A DNA stretch of 64,000 nt. It comes from PALSA-894 sp963828625 (lineage in GTDB: Bacteria > Pseudomonadota > Alphaproteobacteria > Rhizobiales > Xanthobacteraceae). Position 1 is the stretch's first letter. Every line of letters starts with the position of its first letter. The notes under the pieces were generated by a model. The model was given only the letters and a program-made list of their open reading frames with translations, did no database searches and was not told where the DNA came from. The translations under genes were made by a program, and so were the position numbers. The DNA lies in contig CAWHEX010000010.1 in NCBI GenBank assembly GCA_963828625.1, forward strand, positions 124,001-188,000. Reading direction: 5' to 3'. Below, one piece after another: positions 26,353-35,331 of this stretch.

Positions 26353-27630
26353 ATGACGGCTCCGGCGCCAGCCATCCCCGCTGCCGCCGGAGGCGATTCA
26401 CTGCTGCGCTGGAGCACGATCGTCGCGGCCGGGATCGTTGCGAGCAACCTCGCGCTCCCTGACCTGCTGGACCTTCCCTTCAAGAACCTGTTGCGGACCG
26501 AACTGAAGCTTGGACGCGACCAGGTGTCGTTGTTCCTGAGCCTTGCGGCCCTGCCCTGGTACTTCAAGATCCTCGCCGGCCTCCTGTCCGACAGTTTCCC
26601 GATCTTCGGCACGCATCGAAGGCACTACCTGATCTTCAGCAGCGTACTCGCGATTGCGTGCTGGCTTGTGGTGGGCGCGGTGCCGCACGCTTACTGGCCG
26701 CTGTTGTTCGCGCTGATGGCCGCGAACGCGATGCTGGTCATCGTCAGCACGGTGACGGCCGCGCTGATCGTGGAGGCCGGCAAGCGGATGGGCGTCGAAG
26801 GCCGGCTCGTCACCATCCGCGTCATCATGGAAAACGTCTGCCTTGTCGTGGCAGGCCCGATCGCCGGATATCTGGCGACACGGCCGTTCGGCTGGACCGG
26901 GGTTGCCGGCGCACTCATCGTGGCGGCAACCATTCTCCCCGCCGCGCTGTTCGTGCTGCGCGAGCCGCGCGCTGCGCCGCGTGACAAGCCGCTTTTGCGT
27001 GAGGCCGGCGCGAACCTGCGTGAGGCGCTCGGCTCCATCGGCCTCTGGCGCGGCGCACTGTTCCTGACGCTCGCCATCGCGCCGCAGACGTTCACCGCGT
27101 CGCTCTATTTCCATCAGATCGAGCAGGTCGGCATCGCCAACATCGACATCGGATACCTGAACAGCCTTCAGGCACTCGCCGCCGTGGCGACGGGAGTGGC
27201 GTACGCCGCGGTCCGCCCGCGTTTCACGCTGCGCACACTGGTCGTCGCGGGCCTGCTGTTTGGTGCGATCGCGGCCGGCAGCCTCGTGTTCTATCGATCA
27301 TGGGAAGCGGCGCTGGCAATCGAGCTCGTGCGCGGGACGTTCGGCATGGTGAGTTCGATCGCGCTGATGGAGGCGGCCGTGCGCGCAACGCCAATCAGCA
27401 TTGCGGCGATGGGCTTCGCGCTGCTGATGAGCGCGTGGAATCTCGGTCTCGCGCTCGGCGACTATGCGGGCGCGTGGATGGTTCAGAACGGAATCCTGAG
27501 CTTCCACGGGCTCGCCGCCCTCTACGCGCTGCTCTCGGCAATGACAATGTTCGCCCTTCCGCTGCTGCCGCGCAGCGTTTTCGCCGAGCCTGCGGATGCA
27601 ATGGTTGACGCCCCGACGGGCGCTCACTAA
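26353..27630 (+). CDS. MFS transporter, BT1/folate-biopterin-like
   Basis: 425 residues with about 12 hydrophobic segments. The motif FKILAGLLSDSFPIFGTHRR between TM2 and TM3 resembles the BT1/PucC-type MFS branch rather than classical sugar porters. Other blocks are VEGRLVTIRVIMENVC and TASLYFHQIEQVGIANIDIG. It sits between dapD and dapE with very short gaps, so co-expression is likely. The transported substrate is unknown, and a link to diaminopimelate metabolism is only positional. Confidence 0.8.
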   Translation: MTAPAPAIPAAAGGDSLLRWSTIVAAGIVASNLALPDLLDLPFKNLLRTELKLGRDQVSLFLSLAALPWYFKILAGLLSDSFPIFGTHRRHYLIFSSVLAIACWLVVGAVPHAYWPLLFALMAANAMLVIVSTVTAALIVEAGKRMGVEGRLVTIRVIMENVCLVVAGPIAGYLATRPFGWTGVAGALIVAATILPAALFVLREPRAAPRDKPLLREAGANLREALGSIGLWRGALFLTLAIAPQTFTASLYFHQIEQVGIANIDIGYLNSLQALAAVATGVAYAAVRPRFTLRTLVVAGLLFGAIAAGSLVFYRSWEAALAIELVRGTFGMVSSIALMEAAVRATPISIAAMGFALLMSAWNLGLALGDYAGAWMVQNGILSFHGLAALYALLSAMTMFALPLLPRSVFAEPADAMVDAPTGAH

Positions 27631-27639
27631 ACGCCTCCC

Positions 27640-28798
27640 ATGCCCGCCGATCCCGTTGCCATTGCCCGCGACCTTATGCGCTGCCCGTCGGTGACGCCCG
27701 CGGAAGGCGGCGCGCTCGCGTTCATGGAGAAATTGCTTAAGGGCGCGGGCTTCACGGTGCATCGCGTCACGTTCGAGGAGCCGGGCGCCGATCCAATCGA
27801 CAACCTTTATGCCCGCATCGGCACGGCCGCGCCGCACCTCATGCTGACCGGCCACACCGACGTGGTGCCGCCGGGCGACGAAGCAAAGTGGAGCCATCCG
27901 CCCTTCGCGAGCGAGATCGCGGGCGGCGTGCTGTACGGACGCGGCGCCGTCGACATGAAGGGCGCGATCGCGTGCAAGATGGCGGCGGCGCTCGACTATC
28001 TGTCGGCGCACGGCGGCAAGCCGAAGGGCTCGATCTCGTTCCTCATCACCGGCGACGAGGAAGGCATCGCGGTCAACGGCACCATCAAGCTTTTGAAATG
28101 GGCGGCGGAGCGCGGCGAGAAGTTCGATCACGCCATCCTCGGCGAGCCGACCAATCCGCAAAAGCTCGGCGACATGATGAAGATCGGGCGGCGCGGCTCG
28201 CAGAACGGCACGCTCGTCGTCACCGGCACGCAGGGGCACGTCGCGTATCCGGAACTGGCGGACAATCCGGTGCGCGGCATCGCCACGCTGATGACCGCGA
28301 TCAATGCCGAACCGCTCGACCGCGGCACCGATCATTTCGGGCCGTCGAACCTCGAATTCACCTCGATCGACATCGGCAACAAGACCGTGAACCTGATCCC
28401 CGCCGAGGCGCGTGCGCGCTTCAACATCCGGTTCAACGACACCCGCACGCGGGCGGAACTGCGCGCCGAATTCGAGCGCCGCGTCGCGAAGGCTGCGGGC
28501 AAGATCCGCTGGCACATCGAGTGGGAGCCGTCGAACGCGGACGTGTTCCTGACCACGCCCGGACCCTTCGTCGATCTGGTCAGCAACGCGATCACCGAGG
28601 TGACGGGCCTCAAGCCGAAGCTCTCGACCACGGGCGGCACGTCGGACGCGCGCTTCATCAAGGATTATTGCCCGGTGATCGAGTTCGGCCTGCTTGAGCC
28701 AACAGATGCACAAGACCGACGAGCACGTCGCAACCGCCGACCTCGTAGCGCTCACCGCAATCTACCGGCACATTCTGGAGCGCTACTTCGCGCAGTGA
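27640..28798 (+). CDS. dapE: Succinyl-diaminopimelate desuccinylase (one frameshift)
   Basis: About 385 residues. A zinc-dependent M20 amidohydrolase with TGHTDVVPPGDEAKWSHPPF (metal His and catalytic Asp), GRGAVDMKGAIA, ITGDEEGIAVNGT (Glu base) and STTGGTSDARFIKDYCPVIE. The frame shifts at the TT of 28694-28695. The restored C-terminus (QQMHKTDEHVATADL, then YRHILERYF) holds the last metal-binding His. The span is one base over a multiple of three. It overlaps the convergent Nudix gene by 16 bp. Confidence 0.93.
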
Positions 28799-29247
28799 GC
28801 CGCAAAGCGCTCTGACAGCTTCTTGTAGACGGGAATGCGGAACGGTGCGGCAGCCTTCAGCAGCGCGGCAAACGACATCCACTTCCAATCGCGAAACTCT
28901 TCGCTGTCCGCAAGATCGATCGCTTTTCCCTTGAAGCGAAAGCAGAACCAGTAGTTCGCCTGACCGCGTCCGGTCTTCGGGCTTCGCATTTTGGGCGGAA
29001 GCTCGTAGGCGAGCAGGATCGGCTCCTTCTCGAGCAGCGCGATCTCGCGACGCGATATTCCGGTCTCCTCCTTGATCTCGCGCAGCGCGGCTGCCAGCGG
29101 CGCCTCGCCTGCATCGAGGCCGCCTTGCGGCATCTGCCACGCACCGGGAATCTTCTTGCGTTCGAGGGCAAGCACCAGCCCGCCGGCATTGAGAATGACG
29201 GCGCCGGCGCCGGCACGAAAATATTCGGGTGGCATCACTTTCGGCAT
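28783..29247 (-). CDS. Nudix hydrolase, RppH-like
   Basis: 154 residues from ATG 29247 (ATG 29235 is an alternative that overlaps the upstream stop). The Nudix box GGLDAGEAPLAAALREIKEETGI's core (GE...REIKEETGI) is complete, and WQMPQGGLDAGE with FRAGAGAVILN resembles RNA pyrophosphohydrolase or dinucleoside polyphosphate hydrolases. It would remove pyrophosphate from 5' RNA ends or cleave nucleotides such as Ap4A. Sequence alone does not decide which. It is translationally linked to the preceding four-helix membrane protein gene. Confidence 0.85.
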   Translation of the reverse strand: MPKVMPPEYFRAGAGAVILNAGGLVLALERKKIPGAWQMPQGGLDAGEAPLAAALREIKEETGISRREIALLEKEPILLAYELPPKMRSPKTGRGQANYWFCFRFKGKAIDLADSEEFRDWKWMSFAALLKAAAPFRIPVYKKLSERFAAHCAK

Positions 29248-29792
29248 TCTACGAAGATGGCAAATCCCCAAAATACGGCAAGCGCTGCGAAGCCGATCAG
29301 CGCGACACAATTCACATCATCGCTCGCCACGTAGGCTAGCACGCCGGCGAGCACCGCATTGATCGCTCCCACCAGAGACGCGAAGCCACCCTTGAGGATG
29401 ACGGACCCCGCCTTTTCCCAACCAGGCCGCGAGTCGGGCTCCTTGCGTGGGACCCGATAGGTCTTGGGGGCTTGCCCGAGCGTGGTCAATTCGCCCCGGA
29501 TGTATCCGAGCGTCGCGTGAAACTCCTTTCTGACTTTGATCCGCTGCAGCATCCTCAGGAAGGTGATCGATCCGAAAAACAGCAGTCCGCTGATCGCGCA
29601 GATCGTGACGAACCGCCGGTCGATGTTGGGACCCAGGTCCTTTGCGGTGTGCAACGTGGTCAGGCCGGCGGCGACCGCCGTGATCAGCGTAACAAAGAAG
29701 TTGAAGCGCTTCTCGCCGGCTTCTTCGTTTCGCCAGAGCGAGTCACCGAAGTGCTTGAGATCCTCGAAAAGCAGCTTGCCTTCGTTCTCCAT
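29235..29792 (-). CDS. Hypothetical four-segment membrane protein
   Basis: 185 residues from ATG 29792, behind a GGGGGCT site; an upstream start at 29831 is possible. An N-terminal helix (EGKLLFEDLKHFGDSLWRNE) precedes a hairpin of two membrane segments (FNFFVTLITAVAAGLTTL and FVTICAISGLLFFGSITFL). A soluble helix with KVRKEFHATLGYIRGELTTL follows, then a second hairpin (GGFASLVGAINAVLAGVLAYV and VALIGFAALAVFWGFAIFV). I do not recognise the family. The layout vaguely recalls SLATT-type two-helix proteins but no nuclease or nucleotide-sensing partner is adjacent. The end overlaps the Nudix gene start. Confidence 0.65.
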   Translation of the reverse strand: MENEGKLLFEDLKHFGDSLWRNEEAGEKRFNFFVTLITAVAAGLTTLHTAKDLGPNIDRRFVTICAISGLLFFGSITFLRMLQRIKVRKEFHATLGYIRGELTTLGQAPKTYRVPRKEPDSRPGWEKAGSVILKGGFASLVGAINAVLAGVLAYVASDDVNCVALIGFAALAVFWGFAIFVECRK

Positions 29793-29876
29793 GGCAGCCC
29801 CCGATTTTCCAACCGGGCACAACGATGACACAACCAGACGTTTCCGTCTTCCGCGCTCGCTTCCATCAGCCGCAGG

Positions 29877-30836
29877 TCAATTTCCCAGCTTGATGCCGGT
29901 CAGGCGTGCGAGATCGAGCCACTTCGCAATGTCGTCGTTCACGAACGCGGTGAACACCTCCGGCGTATTCGGCGCGGGCTCGGCGCCCTGCTCGGCGAGG
30001 CGCTGGCGCGCTTCCGCGGAGTTGAGCACGCGGTGCGTGTCCGCGCTCACCTTCGCGACGATCTCGCGCGGCGTGGCGGCGGGCGCGAACAGTCCGAACC
30101 AGCCGAGCGACTGGTAGCCCGGCAGGCTGGTCTCGGCGATGGTCGGAAAATCCGGAAACAGCGCCGAGCGCGCGCTTCCTGTTGTGCCGAGGACGCGCAG
30201 CGTGCCGGCCGCAATGTGCGGTGTGACCACCAGCGCGGGCGCGAACATCACGTCGATGCGGCCTCCGAGCAGATCGGTGACCGCCGGACCCGTGCCGCGA
30301 TAGGGCACATGCAGCATCTCGATGCCGGCCATCTGACAGAACAGTGCGCCGGAGAGATGCGAGGCCGAACCGGCACCGGACGAGCCGAACGTGAGCTTGC
30401 CGGGATTGGCCTTGGCGTAATCGATCAACTCGGCGGCGTTGCGCGCCGGCACCGCCGGATTGGCCACCACGATGTACGGCGGCGCTGCGACCAGCGAAAT
30501 GGGGCTGAGCTCGCGCGTCACGTCGAACGGGCTCTGGCCGCCCGACAGCGCGAGGATCGCGCCGGTCGAGGCGAGCAGCAGCGTGAGGCCATCGGGCGGC
30601 GCGCTTGCGACCTGACGCGTGCCGATCAGGCCTGCCGCGCCCGGCCGGTATTCAGAAATGACGATCTGGCCCCAGACCGCCTGCAACTGTGAACTCAGTA
30701 CGCGGCCGAGCACGTCGGTCGCGCCGCCCGGCGGGAACGGCACGATGATGCGCACCTGTCCGCCGGGATAACTTTGCGCGTGCGCCGGCAGCGCGGCGAG
30801 CAGCGGCAGGCTCAGGACGGCGCGGCGCGAGATCAT
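29877..30836 (-). CDS. Tripartite tricarboxylate transporter substrate-binding protein (TctC/Bug family)
   Basis: 319 residues. ATG 30836 overlaps the truA stop (ATGA). The signal peptide ISRRAVLSLPLLAALPAHA is followed by YPGGQVRIIVPFPPGGATDV and GQIVISEYRPGAAGLIGTRQ, the hallmark of the Bug family. ELIDYAKANPGKLTFGSSGA with LPHVPYRGTGPAVTDLLGG-type sequence gives the ligand-binding loops. It is a periplasmic receptor for a carboxylate-like ligand. The membrane partners TctA and TctB are not nearby, as is common for Bug proteins. Confidence 0.92.
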   Translation of the reverse strand: MISRRAVLSLPLLAALPAHAQSYPGGQVRIIVPFPPGGATDVLGRVLSSQLQAVWGQIVISEYRPGAAGLIGTRQVASAPPDGLTLLLASTGAILALSGGQSPFDVTRELSPISLVAAPPYIVVANPAVPARNAAELIDYAKANPGKLTFGSSGAGSASHLSGALFCQMAGIEMLHVPYRGTGPAVTDLLGGRIDVMFAPALVVTPHIAAGTLRVLGTTGSARSALFPDFPTIAETSLPGYQSLGWFGLFAPAATPREIVAKVSADTHRVLNSAEARQRLAEQGAEPAPNTPEVFTAFVNDDIAKWLDLARLTGIKLGN

Positions 30837-31579
30837 GCGTAGTCCACCTGAACGAGATAAAGCCCTTCGGGCGGCGCGACAGGCCCGCAGGCGGCGCGGT
30901 CGCGCGCCGCGAGAACGCGCGCGAGATCGTCCGCGCTCCACTTGCCGTCGCCCACCGGCACGAGCGAGCCGACCATCGAGCGCACCTGATTGTGCAGGAA
31001 CGAGCGCGCCGAGGTTTCGATCAGCACCTCGTCGCCCGCGCGCACGACATCGAGCCGGTCGAGCGTCTTCACCGGCGATTTCGCCTGGCATTCGGTCGAG
31101 CGGAACGTGGTGAAGTCGTGCTTTCCGACGAGACGCTGCGCCGCCGCGTGCATCGCCTCCGTGTCGAGCCGGCGCGGCACGCGCCATGCACGCAGCCGTT
31201 CGAGCGCCAAATCGGCGCGGCGGTTGACGATGCGATAGCGATAGTGGCGCTTCTTCGCCGAGAAGCGTGCATCGAATCCCTCCGCCACTTTCTCCGCCGA
31301 CAGCACCGCGACCGGATGCGGCCGCAGGTGCGCGTTGACGGCATCGCGCACGCGGTCGGGCCGCCATTCCTTGGCGAGATCGACATGCGCGACCTGGGCG
31401 AGCGCATGCACGCCCGCATCGGTGCGGCCTGCGCCCGCGACCTTCACGGTGTGGCCGCACATCGCCTCGAGCGCGTGCGTCAGCACGCCCTGCACGGTCT
31501 CGCCCGCACCGGTTCGCTGGATCTGCCAGCCGACGAACGGCGTGCCGTCATATTCGATGATGAGCTTGTAGCGCGGCAT
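30833..31579 (-). CDS. truA: tRNA pseudouridine(38-40) synthase
   Basis: 248 residues from ATG 31579. It starts MPRYKLIIEYDGTPFVGWQI. The catalytic Asp is in AGRTDAGVHALAQ. Further blocks are RYRIVNRRADLA, VGKHDFTTFRSTECQAKSPV and SFLHNQVRSMVGSLVPVG. It isomerises uridines in the anticodon stem-loop of many tRNAs. Length and motifs are standard. The gene is intact and shares its strand with fmt and def. Confidence 0.96.
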   Translation of the reverse strand: MPRYKLIIEYDGTPFVGWQIQRTGAGETVQGVLTHALEAMCGHTVKVAGAGRTDAGVHALAQVAHVDLAKEWRPDRVRDAVNAHLRPHPVAVLSAEKVAEGFDARFSAKKRHYRYRIVNRRADLALERLRAWRVPRRLDTEAMHAAAQRLVGKHDFTTFRSTECQAKSPVKTLDRLDVVRAGDEVLIETSARSFLHNQVRSMVGSLVPVGDGKWSADDLARVLAARDRAACGPVAPPEGLYLVQVDYA

Positions 31580-31584
31580 TCAGA

Positions 31585-31629
31585 GCATGGCCCCGAAAAG
31601 TGGGAACCGGTTTTCGGACAAGGTCATGC
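31585..31629. repeat. Palindromic intergenic repeat of Hyphomicrobiales type
   Basis: A 45-bp imperfect palindrome with GCATG/CATGC ends and a core CCGAAAAGTGGGAACCGG followed by TTTTCGG. It fits in the 61-bp gap between truA and the GNAT gene. I recall closely similar sequences (GAAAACCGGTTCCCACTTTT) as abundant intergenic repeats in Bradyrhizobium and relatives. It can fold as a hairpin in the transcript of the minus-strand operon. Only one copy was noticed in this window. Confidence 0.65.
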
Positions 31630-31640
31630 GCAAGGCAAGG

Positions 31641-32138
31641 CTAGCCGAGTTGATCGAAGGCCGCAGGATAGCGGACCTTGCCGGCCTTTGGCGCGCGCTC
31701 GTTCAGGCGCAGCGCCATGAAATAGGGGCCCGCGTAGGCCGCATCGAAAGGCGCAGCCGCATCGGCGTCGTATCCGAGCCGCGAGTAGTAGGCCGGATCG
31801 CCCAGCACGAAGACCAGCGGAATGGCGCGTGCGGCGAGCAGGGCGTGCGCCTCGCGGATCAGGGCGCCGCCGATGCCGAGCCGCTGACGCTCCGGCATGA
31901 CGGCAACCGGCGCGAGCCCGACGGCACGATGAATGCGCGCGCCATCCTCGACCACAAGCTTGGGAAATGCCGCGTAGCCATGCAGCCTGCCGCCGTCATC
32001 CGCCACAAGCGCGAGGGCGAGATCGCGCGCCGCGCGCAGCCGCTCGACCAGATCGGCTTCCGCCGGGCCCGGAAACGCCGAAAGGAGAATTTCGCGAATG
32101 GCCGGCGCGTCGGCCGGCTGCTCTGTCCGGATTTTCAC
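31641..32138 (-). CDS. GNAT family N-acetyltransferase
   Basis: 165 residues. The GTG start at 32138 overlaps the fmt stop (GTGA). KIRTEQPADAPAIREILLSA is the N-terminal fold. The acetyl-CoA loop is PERQRLGIGGALIREAHALL, preceded by VGLAPVAV. The end FVLGDPAYYSRLGYDADA is typical of the YhbS-like subgroup. The substrate is unknown. It is probably transcribed with fmt and def. Confidence 0.9.
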   Translation of the reverse strand: MKIRTEQPADAPAIREILLSAFPGPAEADLVERLRAARDLALALVADDGGRLHGYAAFPKLVVEDGARIHRAVGLAPVAVMPERQRLGIGGALIREAHALLAARAIPLVFVLGDPAYYSRLGYDADAAAPFDAAYAGPYFMALRLNERAPKAGKVRYPAAFDQLG

Positions 32139-33049
32139 GGCAATCGCGTGCCCGGCGCGACTGCCGTTCCGCGCAGGAAGTCCTCCGCCTTCATCGGCTG
32201 CTTGCCCGCGCGCTGCACCTCGACGAGCCGCACCGCACCGTCGCCGCACGCGACAGTCAGGCGATCGTCGAGCACCGTGCCGGGCGCGCCGGCGCCCTCG
32301 CCCCGCGTTGTGCGCAGCACCTTGATGCGCTGGCCCGCAAGCTCGAACCACGCTCCGGGAAATGGCGACAGGCCGCGGCAGTGGTCGTGCACGGCCTTCC
32401 AGGGCTTTGCCCATTCGATGCGTGTCTCGCTTTTGTCGATCTTCGACGCGTAAGTGACGCCTTCGCTCGGCTGCGGCGTGAGCTGCAGCGTGCCGCGCTC
32501 CAGCGCGCCGAGCGCGACCGGCATCATGCGCGCGCCGAGCGCCGCCAATCGATCGTGCAGGTCGCCCGCCGTCTCGTCGGCGCCGACTGACAAGCGCTCC
32601 TCCAGCGCGACATCGCCCGTATCGAGCCCCTCGGCCATCTTCATCACGCCCACGCCGGTCTCGGCATCGCCCGCCATGATGGCGCGGTTGATCGGCGCGG
32701 CGCCGCGCCAGCGCGGCAGCAGCGACGCATGCAGATTGAAGCAGCCAAGCGGCACCGCTTCGAGGATCGGCACGGGCAGGATCAGCCCATAGGCAACCAC
32801 GACCGCCGCATCCGCCTGATGGGCGCGGAATTCCGCGAGCGCTTCTTCGGTGCGCAGCGTCTTCGGCGTCAGGACCGGAATGCCGAAGCGGCGCGCCTCG
32901 CGCGCGACCGGCGTGTCCTGCAAATCCATGCCGCGCCCGGCGGGCCGCGGCGCGCGCGTGTAGACGGCGGCGATCTCATGCCCGCGCCCGGCGATCTCGA
33001 TCAGCGCCGGCACCGCGAAGTCAGGCGTCCCCATGAAAATGAGGCGCAT
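32135..33049 (-). CDS. fmt: Methionyl-tRNA formyltransferase
   Basis: 304 residues from ATG 33049, which overlaps the def stop (TGATG). RLIFMGTPDFAVPALIEIAG begins the formyltransferase domain. The formyl-folate site contains YGLILPVPILEAVPLGCFNL, then HASLLPRWRGAAPINRAIMA with the catalytic Asn/His. A C-terminal OB-like domain binds tRNA. It formylates initiator Met-tRNA, complementing the deformylase encoded just upstream. Confidence 0.96.
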   Translation of the reverse strand: MRLIFMGTPDFAVPALIEIAGRGHEIAAVYTRAPRPAGRGMDLQDTPVAREARRFGIPVLTPKTLRTEEALAEFRAHQADAAVVVAYGLILPVPILEAVPLGCFNLHASLLPRWRGAAPINRAIMAGDAETGVGVMKMAEGLDTGDVALEERLSVGADETAGDLHDRLAALGARMMPVALGALERGTLQLTPQPSEGVTYASKIDKSETRIEWAKPWKAVHDHCRGLSPFPGAWFELAGQRIKVLRTTRGEGAGAPGTVLDDRLTVACGDGAVRLVEVQRAGKQPMKAEDFLRGTAVAPGTRLP

Positions 33050-33565
33050 CAATCATCAGCCCGCTTCGCCGCCTTGGTGAATTTCTTGATCACGCGATCG
33101 CGCTTGAGCTTGGAGATGTGATCGATGAACAGGACGCCGTTGATGTGGTCGATCTCGTGCTGCAGCACGGTCGCGAGCATGCCGTTCGCGTCGATCTCGT
33201 GCGTCTTGCCGTCGAGGTCCATGTAGCGGACCTTCACCTGCCGCGGGCCGCTCGACCTCCTCGTAATATTCCGGAATCGAGAGACAGCCCTCCTCGTAAG
33301 TGCCCTTCTCATCCGAGCTCCAGATCACTTCCGGGTTGATGAACACCTGCGGGCTTTTCGGCTCGTCCTTCTTGGCGATGTCGACCGTGACGACCCGCTG
33401 CGCCGCGCCGATCTGGATCGCCGCCAGGCCCACGCCCGGCGCCTCGTACATCGTCTCGAACATGTCGTCGACGAGCGCACGTACCTGCGCGTTCACGGCT
33501 TTCACCGGATCGGAGACCTGCCGCAACCGCTTGTCGGGGAGAACGATGATCTCGCGCAGCGCCAT
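33049..33565 (-). CDS. def: Peptide deformylase (one frameshift)
   Basis: About 171 residues from ATG 33565. The three family motifs are present: GVGLAAIQIG, EGCLSIPEYY (Cys metal ligand) and QHEIDHINGVLFIDH (two His ligands and the catalytic Glu). They are split by a shift at the GGG of 33245-33247 (plus strand; CC expected in the coding strand, CCC found). The enzyme removes the N-formyl group from nascent proteins and is normally essential, so the shift is almost certainly a sequence error. It forms an operon with fmt. Confidence 0.94.
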
Positions 33566-33616
33566 GCCGCGATTTAAGTGGTGAGCTTTGTGCGGTCAAC
33601 CGGCCGCGCAAACGCA

Positions 33617-33645
33617 AACGGCCGGCGCTTTTGGCGCCGGCCGTT
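33617..33645 (-). terminator. Strong hairpin downstream of the His-rich protein gene
   Basis: A perfect 12-bp stem (AACGGCCGGCGC with its complement) and a 5-nt loop TTTTG lie between the stop of the His-rich gene (33666) and the start of def (33565). There is no clear U-run on the minus strand, so it may act as an attenuator or mRNA 3' stabiliser rather than a classical intrinsic terminator. Confidence 0.55.
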
Positions 33646-33665
33646 CGTGTCTCAAGGCGCCGCGA

Positions 33666-33875
33666 TCACCAGCGGCGGCTGTTCCAGCGGCGATGCCAGT
33701 GGCGGTGATGATGACGACGGTGCCAGCGGCGATGCCGCACCTCCCCGGTCGACGCGATGCCGTCAGCGATCGCGGAAAGGTTTGTGCCGAGCGAGACCGG
33801 CGTCGCGGACGCGAATTCCGGCGCCGCGAGAGCGATCGCCGTACCGGCCAGAGCCATCAGGACGAACTTGCGCAT
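33666..33875 (-). CDS. Small exported His/Arg/Trp-rich protein
   Basis: 69 residues from ATG 33875 with AAGGAG 6 nt upstream. The signal peptide is KFVLMALAGTAIALAAPEFA. The mature C-terminus is strikingly repetitive, RHRRWHRRHHHRHWHRRW, and could bind metals or nucleic acid or interact with anionic envelope polymers. Similar short RW/RH-tailed exported proteins are frequent in Hyphomicrobiales and have no assigned function. It is divergent from rmuC across an A+T-rich 153-bp gap. Confidence 0.78.
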   Translation of the reverse strand: MRKFVLMALAGTAIALAAPEFASATPVSLGTNLSAIADGIASTGEVRHRRWHRRHHHRHWHRRWNSRRW

Positions 33876-34028
33876 GTCTTCTCCTTGTTTCCCCCGTACC
33901 CGGAGGAGGCGCCCAAGCCCATGAACCGGGTGTGAACGTTCTGTTTTTCCAAGAAAATCTTGCGCTAGGCGGATTTTTGATGTTCTCTTTTCGTTCTTGT
34001 TAACGCCGAATCGCATACAAGGCGGGGC

Positions 34029-35222
34029 ATGACCGAGACCTTTCTCACCATCGGCGGGATCGCCGTCACTGTCGGCGAAGCCCTCGCGGGCTTTGCCTGC
34101 GTCGTGCTCGCGTTGCTCGGCGCGATCGCCATCATGATCTCGCGCGCCGGGCGGGCGCGCGGCGCGGAAGCCGCGCGCCATGACGTGCATGTCGAGGAAC
34201 TCGAAGAGCGCATGGCCGAGATCGCGCGCATCCAGTCCGACACGGCCGGCCGCGTACACACGATGGGCGAAGTGCTCTCCGGCCGGCAGGCCGAGCTTGC
34301 GCGCGCCGTCTCGGAGCGGCTCGACAACGTGACGCATCGCATCGGCCAGTCGATGCAGGCCTCGTCGCAAAGCACGATGGAGAATCTGGCGAAGCTCAAC
34401 GAGCGCCTCGCGGTGATCGACAATGCGCAGAAGAACCTGACCGACCTGTCGTCGCAGGTGACGTCGCTGCGGCAAGTGCTCGCCAACAAGCAGGCGCGCG
34501 GCGCGTTCGGTCAAGGCCGCATGGAAGCGATCGTGCAGGATGGGCTGCCGAAAGGCTCCTACGAATTCCAATTCACGCTTTCCAACGGCAAGCGGCCGGA
34601 TTGCGCGATCTTCCTGCCGAACGACAACCGCCCGCTGATCATCGACGCGAAGTTTCCACTCGAGGCGATCACCGCACTACACGAGGCACGCACCGAGGAG
34701 CAACGAGAGCTCGCTTCACGGCGCATCCGGCAGGACGTCACACGGCATTTCACCGACATCGCGGAGCGCTATCTCGTTCCGGGAGAGACGCAGGACCTCG
34801 CGCTGATGTTCGTGCCGTCGGAGTCGGTCTATGCCGAGTTGTACGACCGGTTCGACGAACTCATCCAGAAGGCCTACCGGGCGCAGGTGATCCTGGTTTC
34901 GCCGTCGCTGCTGCTCCTTGCCATCCAGGTGATGCAGCAGATCCAGAAAGACTCGCGCATGCGCGAGGCCGCGCACGAGATCCGCACCGAGGTCGGTCAC
35001 CTGATGCAGGATGTCGGCCGGCTGCGCGAGCGCGTGCTGAATTTGCAGAAGCACTTCGGGCAGGCGAACGAGGACGTGGCGCAGATCCTCACCTCAGCCG
35101 AAAAGGTGGCGAAGCGCGGCGGGCGCATCGAAGCGCTCGAATTCGGCGAGGACGAGACACCCGCGCAGGCCCGCATGGCCATTCCGTCGCCGCTCACCCG
35201 CAAGGCGACAGCCGCAGAGTGA
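34029..35222 (+). CDS. rmuC: DNA recombination protein RmuC
   Basis: 397 residues. One N-terminal membrane segment (AGFACVVLALLGAIAIMIS) is followed by a long coiled coil (about residues 45-150) and the RmuC nuclease-like core: GSYEFQFTLSNGKRPDCAIF, LIIDAKFPLEAI, DLALMFVPSESVYAELYD and VILVSPSLLLLAIQVMQQIQ. The D...DAK arrangement matches the PD-(D/E)xK-type fold. It limits inversions at short repeats in E. coli. The gene is intact and monocistronic. Confidence 0.95.
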   Translation: MTETFLTIGGIAVTVGEALAGFACVVLALLGAIAIMISRAGRARGAEAARHDVHVEELEERMAEIARIQSDTAGRVHTMGEVLSGRQAELARAVSERLDNVTHRIGQSMQASSQSTMENLAKLNERLAVIDNAQKNLTDLSSQVTSLRQVLANKQARGAFGQGRMEAIVQDGLPKGSYEFQFTLSNGKRPDCAIFLPNDNRPLIIDAKFPLEAITALHEARTEEQRELASRRIRQDVTRHFTDIAERYLVPGETQDLALMFVPSESVYAELYDRFDELIQKAYRAQVILVSPSLLLLAIQVMQQIQKDSRMREAAHEIRTEVGHLMQDVGRLRERVLNLQKHFGQANEDVAQILTSAEKVAKRGGRIEALEFGEDETPAQARMAIPSPLTRKATAAE

Positions 35223-35331
35223 GCCGCCGGAACCGGGCTCGCACGCGCGGGCGCGGTTAATATTGCGTTAACCCTGTGCTTCCTATTAATTTCCGACTCG
35301 GGGACTTCGCCGGGAGCGAAGGGGCTGAGAT

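Noticed and set aside
29877..31460. Long single frame joining the Bug receptor with an Arg-rich N-terminal extension
   Set aside because: The extension is the shadow of truA; the Bug signal peptide begins at ATG 30836, overlapping the truA stop.
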